DNA of 61,762 nt, from contig JALGSU010000026.1 of the NCBI GenBank assembly GCA_029821735.1, positions 1-61,762 on the forward strand, in the 5' to 3' direction. This document shows, piece by piece, positions 55,281-61,762 of the stretch. Position 1 is the stretch's first letter. Every line of letters begins with the position of its first letter. The position numbers were made by a program, and so were the translations under genes. Below the pieces are notes generated by a model. It ran no database searches. It saw nothing but the letters and a program-made list of their open reading frames with translations, and was not told the origin of the DNA. This DNA comes from Candidatus Zipacnadia bacterium (GTDB lineage Bacteria; Armatimonadota; Zipacnadia; Zipacnadales; UBA5352).

Positions 55281-56150
55281 ATGCCTGACGACCCCGTAGA
55301 GATATTCGCCGAAGAGCGCGGGGCTTGGGGCCCGCCACTGACCATGCCCGAGGGTGTCGAATTCCGTCGCGGCGTCCCCTTCGGCACCGGTGGTGGTCAC
55401 GAACTGACCGCCGACCTCTTCCTGCCACCCGCCGAATTCTCGGGCCTCCGTCCGGCCATGCTCTACATCTACGGTGGTGGCTGGCAGGGCGGCACTCCGT
55501 CGCACTTCTACCGCCAGGCGGCCCGACTTGCCGCGAAAGGCATCGTTGGCGTCTGCAACTGCTATCGCCTCTCCGACGAGGCGATCTTCCCCGCCGCCGT
55601 CGAGGACTGCAAGTGCGCCGTCCGCTGGATGCGCGCCTCGGCCAATGAATTGGCCATCGACGCGGACCGCATCGGCGTCGCGGGTGGCTCTGCCGGTGGG
55701 CATCTCGCCGCCATGGTCGCGACCACCGCCGGCGTGCCCGAACTCGAGGGCGAGGGCGGCCACGCCGAGTTCTCGAGCGCGGTGAAGCTCGCGGTTCCCT
55801 TCAACCCAATTACCGACTGCTTCAACTTCTACGTCGACGGCTCCGAGCCCCCGCCTTGGACTATCAAGTTCCTCGGCGGCACGCCCGCAGAAGAGCCCGA
55901 CGCCTACCACCTTGCATCGCCGATCGAGTTCGTCGGCCCTGATACACCGCCGTGCCTCGTTCCACATGGCACTGGTGACATCACCGTTCCGCACGATCAC
56001 GCGATCCGCTTCGCCGATGCGATGGCCGCTGCTGGTCGAGAGTGCGAACTCGTTCTCGTGGAGGGCGAGCCACACGGCTTCTTCAACTGGGAGCCGAGCT
56101 TCGAGCCCATCTACGCCACCTTCGAGCAGTTCGTCCTCAGCCACATCTGA
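55281..56150 (+). CDS. Alpha/beta-hydrolase, carbohydrate-esterase-like
   Basis: A 289-residue hydrolase. The nucleophile elbow is GGSAGG (135-140, Ser137); the family's HGGGW oxyanion motif is YGGGW (64-68), with Tyr in place of His; the final His is in VEGEPHGFFN, and an Asp in PHGTGDITVP may complete the triad. It resembles acetyl-xylan and BD-FAE esterases. No signal peptide is seen. It is the last gene of the plus-strand series and is followed by a hairpin. De-acylation of glycans is inferred from context. Confidence 0.82.
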   Translation: MPDDPVEIFAEERGAWGPPLTMPEGVEFRRGVPFGTGGGHELTADLFLPPAEFSGLRPAMLYIYGGGWQGGTPSHFYRQAARLAAKGIVGVCNCYRLSDEAIFPAAVEDCKCAVRWMRASANELAIDADRIGVAGGSAGGHLAAMVATTAGVPELEGEGGHAEFSSAVKLAVPFNPITDCFNFYVDGSEPPPWTIKFLGGTPAEEPDAYHLASPIEFVGPDTPPCLVPHGTGDITVPHDHAIRFADAMAAAGRECELVLVEGEPHGFFNWEPSFEPIYATFEQFVLSHI

Positions 56151-56165
56151 GCCCGCACGAATCAC

Positions 56166-56195
56166 GAGGCCCGCGCTGGTGCGCGGGCCTCATTG
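56166..56195. terminator. Bidirectional terminator hairpin
   Basis: A perfect 11-bp stem (arms 56166-56176 and 56181-56191, loop TGGT) lies between the convergent esterase gene and the large hexosaminidase gene. Confidence 0.65.
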
Positions 56196-56214
56196 CCCTC
56201 TCGTCACGCGGCCA

Positions 56215-59200
56215 CTATTCCACCACCGTCACACCCAGCAGCACCGGTCGCGCCTGCCCGAGCGCCGATGTCATCCCGATGCTGGCCACCGGCTTGTCGG
56301 GTTCCGGGTTGCGCCACTCCCAGACGCCCAGCGTCGCCACCGCTCCCGCCGCCGTCTTCCCCTGCCACAGATCGAGGGCGGCCGACGGTCCTCGCTGCGA
56401 GTTCCACTCGCTCATGTTGGCCAGATACACCAGTTCCGCTACCGCCTCGCTCCCATCTTCGTACGTGATCGTGTAGCGCCCCAACGTCGTCATCCGCTCT
56501 CCCTTGCGGTCGTAGAACGGTCGCAGTCGCACTCGCGGTAGGCTACAGGTATGCAGGAACCTGATCGCCTCAGTCGCCATACCGACCGGAATCTCCCACA
56601 CCGACTCGGGGTACAGGCCCGGACGCGTGGTCTCATCGGCCAGCATCACGCAGGATTTCCCGTCGTTCGCGGCTCCGTCCACCAGCCGGAACGGCGTCTC
56701 CCCTACCCATATCAGTCCGGTCGGCAGACTACGCAGGTCATACTGCGGACCTGCGCCCATCCACGCTCCGCGTCCACCGTCGACGGTTCCCTCGTTGCAG
56801 AACGCCGCCAGATCTAGCGCGCGGAAACTCTTCGCCACCGGCCGGCCCATTTCCCACAGTCGATTGAATGTTGGGACCGGTTGATACGTGATCTCCGCCA
56901 GCGTTGGCTTCTCCACCGACCAGGCGTTTTCGGCTGCCAGCACCCAGCCAGCCGGAAGGTGCGGGTATCGGCCGATGTGCGAACCGATCCCCGACCACGT
57001 TGTGCCCATGTAGCCGAGTATCTCATGCTCCTTCGTCTTCGTCGCGAAGTTCCACACGTTCATCGGCTCGTACCAGGGATTGCCCAGCACGCGGAAGCCA
57101 TGCTCCTCCCAATAGTTCAGCGAAGCATCGAAGTCGTAGTCGGCCGAATAATGCCAGTCACAGATGACGATGTCTTTGGGCAGATCATCAGTTGCTTCTG
57201 CCACGTTGTACTGCTTGATCCCATTGTGGCTGGGCAGATACATGTCCCCCCACATCAGCGTTGTGATCCCTTTCTCGGCGAGATGATCATGCAGCGCGAT
57301 GATGTCGTCAGTGAATAGCTTCGACGGGGCAATCCCGGTGCATCGGGGGCAGGTGGCGATGTCGTCGAAGGTCGCCTCATCGCGCCCGATGTGGAAGTAC
57401 TCGGGCTCAAACACTTCGATCAACTCGTCCATCAGATCAAGCACCATCGGCAGCGTGCGCGGGTGCAGCGGGCAGTAGTTGAACTGGTCCTGATGACCTT
57501 TCGTGCTGCCCTCCGGTGCCTCGGCCAGCTCGGCGTATTCCGCGTGGCGCAGCGCATAGCCGAAATGCGCGAAGGTCGCCAGTTGCGGGAACACCGTCAT
57601 ATGCCGCTCCCGCGCATACGCCACCAGCTCCTTCAGTTCAGCTCTGGTCGGCGCCTCGGGCCCCGCAATGGTCGGGTGGCTCTCATACTGCAGGTTGCCG
57701 TTGACCTCCATGCATACCTGGTTGAACTTCATCAGCGCCAGCGTATCGATGAACTTCCGATACGTCGCCAAATCCGTCTGCTTGGGTCCGCTCAGGTGCC
57801 AGCCTCGCCATGCAATGTCCGGCCAGTCCACGATCGTGCATCCGTCCAGCAGCGGGCCCTCCTGATCCTCATTCACCAACTGCCGCAGCGTCTGGATGCC
57901 ATAGAACGCCCCCCTGGCGTCCTTCCCAGCGATCTCCACGCCCCACTCCCCGACCGTCAGGCGGTAGCCTTCCTGTCGAAGCGTCCGGTCCGTCTCATCC
58001 ACCCGGACTAAAATGCCCTTCAGGGCAGTCTCGCCACGAGTGACTTCCAGTTTCAGCCCGAACCGCTTCTGCATGTCCGCCGCCAACATCTCGGCTCCGA
58101 CCATGCTTACGTCCCCTGCGACCACGACGCGCGTTCCCTCCGCGATCCGGAACACGCCCGGCTGCCACTCGACCTGTTGCGGCTGCGGCACCACGGCCGG
58201 CTCGGGAGACGCGGTCATATCGCGGGCCACTCGCTCCGGCGGCTGCGTGGCCCCGGTCGCGAACACCAGCGTGCCGAAGCGCTCTGGTATCGCGTAGAAC
58301 TCACCGCTCGTATATGACCAGCACAGGTTCTCCTCCGCGCCGGTCGCTCGCCGGGTCCGGCAGAAGTTCGCGCCCCATACCGTCGCCGGCCGAGGTGTTC
58401 CGCCAATCTGATCGAAGGGCACGCGCATCTCGGCCCGCCACCGACCGTCCTCGATCTTCGCGGCCGCCGACCATTCCGGTGCAGGCACATCTTGCCCGCC
58501 CGGCGAGAACCAGTCCGTATACCACATCCCACCCAGGCGCCGGTCCTGCCACTTGAACCCTCGCGCGTTCACGCCCAGATGCAGGTAGCTCACCCGATCG
58601 CCCTCGATGTCCACGAACACTTCCACGCAGTCGTCGCCCCACACCGCGTGACCGTCTTCGGTAGCATTCAGGGCCATGCCAGGGACGTTTGGCTCTTCAC
58701 AGTCGAAAGCGATATACATCGCCTCGGCGTCGAAGCACATGCGCGTCGAAGTGCCCACGGATGGCAGTTCGCCGCCACCGTCAAGCACCATGAAGCCATC
58801 TGCGACCGGGACGCCCTGCCAGGCTGCGTCGCTAAGATCACCATCGACCGTCGGCCCGGCATCAACGCGCGGCACGCGCAGCGTCGGGCGCTCCGCGATC
58901 AGCACCATAGACGCGTCATCAAACCACGCCGTCCCCCGACTCGTGGTCACGAGCGATATCTTGAAGAACGATGTATTCTCACTGGCGGTGACTATTGCCG
59001 ACACCTGCTGCCATTCGTCGGTGGCAGTCCCGTCGGCAACTCTGGTGGTCGCGTACTCGGTGCTGTTGGCGAAGAACTCATAGACAAGCACCTGGTACTC
59101 CGCATCACCCCTCAGCCAGGCGTCCACGCGATACACGCCATCGGCTCGGCTGTCCACGCGCGCCACGCTGCTGCGCACCCATGCCGCATTGTCCGATGTG

Positions 59201-59433
59201 TGCTCGATCCGCTGGCTTGCCACCCCCGACCGCTTGATCTCGCGGTCGATCGACAGGCTCCCCTCGGCTCCCTCGGTGGCATGGATGTTTGGCACCCAAC
59301 CGTCCGCTACACCGTCGCCGTTCGCGTCGTCCTCCATGCCCCCGTTGGGCAACAAGTTCGTCAGGCTCCACGCCGGCGTCGCCCCCAGCGCGACTATGAG
59401 TGTCGCAGCAAAGACCCACTTGCATCGCCACAT
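56215..59433 (-). CDS. Large secreted GH20-type beta-N-acetylhexosaminidase with carbohydrate-binding modules
   Basis: A 1072-residue exported enzyme. Signal peptide (1-23), then a jelly-roll carbohydrate-binding-like module (about 25-180, NLLPNGGMEDDANGDGVADG), then a CBM9/DOMON-like module (about 185-390, VDGDLSDAAWQGVPVADGF, DDCVEVFVDIEGDR), then a GH20b-like domain (PAVVPQPQQVEWQPGVFRIA), and the catalytic barrel: TVFPQLATFAHFGYALRHAE and HIGRDEA (near 681-687). The Asp-Glu pair is kept, but HIGGDE reads HIGRDE. A C-terminal beta-sandwich follows. It would cleave terminal hexosamine outside the cell, complementing the cytosolic GH20 enzyme at 51860. It is divergent from the amidase gene at 59585. 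Confidence 0.88.
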   Translation of the reverse strand: MWRCKWVFAATLIVALGATPAWSLTNLLPNGGMEDDANGDGVADGWVPNIHATEGAEGSLSIDREIKRSGVASQRIEHTSDNAAWVRSSVARVDSRADGVYRVDAWLRGDAEYQVLVYEFFANSTEYATTRVADGTATDEWQQVSAIVTASENTSFFKISLVTTSRGTAWFDDASMVLIAERPTLRVPRVDAGPTVDGDLSDAAWQGVPVADGFMVLDGGGELPSVGTSTRMCFDAEAMYIAFDCEEPNVPGMALNATEDGHAVWGDDCVEVFVDIEGDRVSYLHLGVNARGFKWQDRRLGGMWYTDWFSPGGQDVPAPEWSAAAKIEDGRWRAEMRVPFDQIGGTPRPATVWGANFCRTRRATGAEENLCWSYTSGEFYAIPERFGTLVFATGATQPPERVARDMTASPEPAVVPQPQQVEWQPGVFRIAEGTRVVVAGDVSMVGAEMLAADMQKRFGLKLEVTRGETALKGILVRVDETDRTLRQEGYRLTVGEWGVEIAGKDARGAFYGIQTLRQLVNEDQEGPLLDGCTIVDWPDIAWRGWHLSGPKQTDLATYRKFIDTLALMKFNQVCMEVNGNLQYESHPTIAGPEAPTRAELKELVAYARERHMTVFPQLATFAHFGYALRHAEYAELAEAPEGSTKGHQDQFNYCPLHPRTLPMVLDLMDELIEVFEPEYFHIGRDEATFDDIATCPRCTGIAPSKLFTDDIIALHDHLAEKGITTLMWGDMYLPSHNGIKQYNVAEATDDLPKDIVICDWHYSADYDFDASLNYWEEHGFRVLGNPWYEPMNVWNFATKTKEHEILGYMGTTWSGIGSHIGRYPHLPAGWVLAAENAWSVEKPTLAEITYQPVPTFNRLWEMGRPVAKSFRALDLAAFCNEGTVDGGRGAWMGAGPQYDLRSLPTGLIWVGETPFRLVDGAANDGKSCVMLADETTRPGLYPESVWEIPVGMATEAIRFLHTCSLPRVRLRPFYDRKGERMTTLGRYTITYEDGSEAVAELVYLANMSEWNSQRGPSAALDLWQGKTAAGAVATLGVWEWRNPEPDKPVASIGMTSALGQARPVLLGVTVVE

Positions 59434-59584
59434 ATCAATCGCTCCACGTTCGTCTCAACTGGTGCGCGCGAGTTACCACACACTTCCCCTCTGTCCCCTC
59501 GCCCTCCTGCTCTCAAACGAAGGGCATCGCGCCACTGGCGGCGAACCCGGAGCACACGTTCGATTCCGGCTTCAGGTGAAACCA

Positions 59585-60442
59585 ATGTCGCGCACAGTAA
59601 CTCTCGCAACCTGTCAGCCTCCGATGCCCGCCAAGGGTCGTGACGTTGACGCCGTCGTGGCGACTGCATTTGACCAGCTTCGCGAGGCCGCCGACCGCGG
59701 CGCGACCATCGCCTGCATTCCCGAGTACCTCAACATCATCGGCCAGATGCCCGTGCAGGCGGCGGAACGGATCCCCCATGCACCGGCATTCATCGACCAG
59801 ATCCGCGATCTGGCTGACACGCTCGGGATTGCCGTAATCGCCCCGGTGCTCATCTATGACGATGGCCTGCTGCGCAACCGTGCCTTCGTTATCGACGCTG
59901 ACGGCCAGATCGTCGGCCATTACGACAAGACGCATCTGGTCGCCACGGAGAGCAGCGATTGGGGGATAGTCCCCGGCACCTCGTACCCAGTCTTCGACTT
60001 GGGTTGGGGCACCATCGGCGTGATGATCTGCTACGACGGCTGCTTCCCGGAGCCTGCCCGCATCCTCGCGCTCGCCGGTGCCGAGGTCATTTTCTTCCCG
60101 TCGCTGCAGCGCGGGTACACCGAGCGCGAGCTCGACCTGCAGGTGAGAGCCCGAGCATTTGACAACTACACCCACATCGTGCGCAGCTCGTACGGCACTC
60201 CAGTCGATGAGGTCTGGCGTCCAGGGACTGCCGTCGGCAAGAGCTGCATAGGTGCTCCGGACGGTACCCTGCTCTCCGACCTTGGGCGCTTCACTGGCGT
60301 GGCCACAGCGGTCGTGGACCTCGACGCCCCGATGCTTGGCGAACGCTTCCACGGTGGCGATGAGGGCCCTCTACGCGCCATGCGACTCGCAGATCGACAT
60401 CCCGAAACCTATGGCCCGCTCACAGACGTTCAGGGAGGCTAA
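59585..60442 (+). CDS. Carbon-nitrogen hydrolase (nitrilase superfamily amidase)
   Basis: A 285-residue enzyme with the Glu-Lys-Cys triad of the nitrilase superfamily: Glu47 in CIPEYLN, Lys115 in GHYDKTHLV, Cys149 in MICYDGCFPE. The rest also matches amidases (e.g. GWGTIGVMICYDGC, VRARAFDNYTHIVRSS). The ATG at 59585 follows AGGTGA by 6 nt. Members hydrolyse amides such as N-carbamoyl amino acids or omega-amides; the substrate cannot be stated. It lies upstream of the GH63-like gene with a 6-nt gap, suggesting one transcript. Confidence 0.9.
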   Translation: MSRTVTLATCQPPMPAKGRDVDAVVATAFDQLREAADRGATIACIPEYLNIIGQMPVQAAERIPHAPAFIDQIRDLADTLGIAVIAPVLIYDDGLLRNRAFVIDADGQIVGHYDKTHLVATESSDWGIVPGTSYPVFDLGWGTIGVMICYDGCFPEPARILALAGAEVIFFPSLQRGYTERELDLQVRARAFDNYTHIVRSSYGTPVDEVWRPGTAVGKSCIGAPDGTLLSDLGRFTGVATAVVDLDAPMLGERFHGGDEGPLRAMRLADRHPETYGPLTDVQGG

Positions 60443-60448
60443 ACGCAC

Positions 60449-61762
60449 ATGTCATCACCCGTCATGCCCAACATTTGGGGCGAGGGCAAGCTCATCGACT
60501 TCTCAGGCTTGGACGGTCCCACAAGTTGGGCCTGCAATTTGATGGGCAGCGCCACCTGCGCCCCATTCGGATTCATACTGCGCCTGTACCCGGACGTCAC
60601 GCTGACCTTCGGGGGCGAGGTCACCGACCAGGGCGGCGACCTCGTCCTCGGTGACTGCGGGGACATCACCGTCGAAACCACCACCGGTGCGGGCCGCCTG
60701 TGCTACGCATACGCCGACTGCTGGCGCCTTGTTGGCGAAGTGACCGGAGACTTGTCAGTCACTCTCGACGGCGAACTCGCCACCGATGAGCGCTACGTCT
60801 CCCTCTCCACCGAGGCGACCGCCGACGGTACCCGCTGGTGCGTCGCGCTCAGCCCCACTTCGGCCGAAGAAGCTGCCGACCGTGCGCGCTCTGGCCTCGC
60901 CGAAGACCTTGGCGCGCTCATTGAGGCCCGCTCCGCATTCATCCGCGACCTCGACGTCTCCGACCTCGGCCCCGATGCCGACGAGCGTCTCTACCGCAAG
61001 TGCGCAGAGATACTCAAACTCAACACCAACGCGCCCGAGGGCTTGATCCAGCGCCGCTGGACCACCCCCGATGTCTGGCCCCATCGCCACATGTGGCTTT
61101 GGGATTCAGCGTTCCACGCCCTCGGTTGGGTCGAACTGGACTGGGAGACCGCTCACAACGCCATTCTCGCGGTCATCGACCATCAGGAAGCTGACGGCAA
61201 GATCCATCTGTGCGAAGCTCCCGAGCCCCAGAACCAGCCTTACACGCAGCCGCCAATTCTCGCCTGGGCGGCCTGGCGGGTCTTCGAGAAGACAGGTGAC
61301 GAGGAGTTCCTCAAGGCATGTTACGAGCCACTGTGCAACTATGTTGAGTGGCTCTTCCGCGCGCGCGACGTCAACGAGAACGGTCTCCTCGAGTGGCTGA
61401 AGCGCTTCGATATCGAGATATGCCGCTGCGGTGAGTCCGGCTGGGACAACTCCCCACGCTTCGACCGCCCCATCATCGACGATCACGTTGACATCAACTC
61501 GATGGTCGTGCGCGAGATGCAGATGCTCGCCAACATGGCCGAGGTCATCGGCGGCGACGCTGACGGCTGGCACGCTCGCGCCGACGACCTGGCCGAACTC
61601 GTCAACGAGCGCCTCTGGGATGACGAGATGGGTCTCTACTTCGACCGCGGCCCGGGCGAGGATCCCGAAGAGTGGATGACCATGAAATCAGCGGTCGCAT
61701 TTCTGCCGCTCATCGGGATGATCCCTGTCGTCACGCAGGCCGATATTCTCGTCGATCACTTG
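60449..61762 (+). CDS. GH63-like (alpha/alpha)6-barrel glucosidase, partial
   Basis: 438 residues are visible and the frame runs past the window end. An N-terminal beta-rich domain (1-170) is followed by the barrel: RRWTTPDVWPHRHMWLWDSA, a helix pattern, NENGLLEWLKRFDIEICRCG, then ESGWDNSPRFD (family-type acidic motif) and IIDDHVDINSMVVREMQMLA. This matches GH63/mannosylglycerate-hydrolase-type glycosidases, acting on alpha-linked glucose or mannose. There is no signal peptide. It starts 6 nt after the amidase stop codon. Confidence 0.78.
   Translation, partial: MSSPVMPNIWGEGKLIDFSGLDGPTSWACNLMGSATCAPFGFILRLYPDVTLTFGGEVTDQGGDLVLGDCGDITVETTTGAGRLCYAYADCWRLVGEVTGDLSVTLDGELATDERYVSLSTEATADGTRWCVALSPTSAEEAADRARSGLAEDLGALIEARSAFIRDLDVSDLGPDADERLYRKCAEILKLNTNAPEGLIQRRWTTPDVWPHRHMWLWDSAFHALGWVELDWETAHNAILAVIDHQEADGKIHLCEAPEPQNQPYTQPPILAWAAWRVFEKTGDEEFLKACYEPLCNYVEWLFRARDVNENGLLEWLKRFDIEICRCGESGWDNSPRFDRPIIDDHVDINSMVVREMQMLANMAEVIGGDADGWHARADDLAELVNERLWDDEMGLYFDRGPGEDPEEWMTMKSAVAFLPLIGMIPVVTQADILVDHL

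Overview
The window is a G+C-rich bacterial chromosome segment with no phage, plasmid, transposase, IS element, rRNA or CRISPR array that I can recognise. The organism is a diderm: it carries LpxD, BamA, Skp/OmpH and TamB genes. It also carries homologues of the cyanobacterial/plastid proteins Ycf46, Ycf35 (DUF1257) and Ycf45, and many secreted or cytosolic glycan-processing proteins and creatininase-like hydrolases. This mix is typical of environmental, metagenome-type lineages such as Armatimonadota and relatives. The phylum assignment is inference; no marker here settles it.

Layout. 1-2704 (minus): a Ycf46-like AAA+ ATPase, a DUF1257/Ycf35 protein and a divergent protein kinase cut by the window edge, with junctions that suggest translational coupling. 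2863-5763: creatininase, a small ribbon-helix-helix protein and a secreted protein of unknown function. 5832-16658 (minus): outer-membrane assembly block in the order tamB, ECF sigma factor, bamA (split by a frameshift), skp/ompH, a Skp-like lipoprotein, lpxD. 16707-21685: lipoyl synthase, a cysteine-rich protein, DAHP synthase, a GlcN6P-deaminase-like protein, a membrane protein and an unknown protein. 21746-30567 (minus): the proteostasis set tig, clpP, clpX, lon, followed by valS. 30723-31740 (minus): seven tRNA genes behind a near-consensus promoter. 31874-38303: secreted proteins, a decayed glycan-related gene with one nonsense codon and two frameshifts, and a Gfo/Idh/MocA oxidoreductase. 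38378-45841 (minus): tmk, a small membrane protein, a haem/flavin membrane oxidoreductase, Ycf45, an orphan DNA methyltransferase and a UvrD/PcrA helicase. 46035-50378: a large membrane protein and two tandem MFS exporters. 50643-61762: a carbohydrate locus with an acetyltransferase, a cytosolic GH20-type hexosaminidase, a DUF1284-like protein, a TIM-barrel hydrolase, an esterase, a large secreted GH20-type enzyme, a nitrilase-family amidase and a GH63-like glucosidase that runs off the end.

The two GH20-type enzymes, the esterase, the amidase and the GH63-like enzyme could together take apart an acylated, amino-sugar-containing glycan, with the deaminase-like protein at 19.4 kb as a possible later step. 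No transporter dedicated to the sugar was identified. Three convergent gene ends (34.95, 38.33 and 56.17 kb) carry long perfect hairpins; other convergent ends are only 2-27 nt apart and have none that I noticed. No stretch over about 300 bases lacks a gene; the largest gaps (about 264 nt before 50643, 168 nt before 37383, 193 nt before 46035) show no feature I can name with confidence.

The best candidates for something under-described are the Ycf46/DUF1257/kinase trio, the amino-sugar locus, and the ECF sigma factor embedded in the outer-membrane assembly block.
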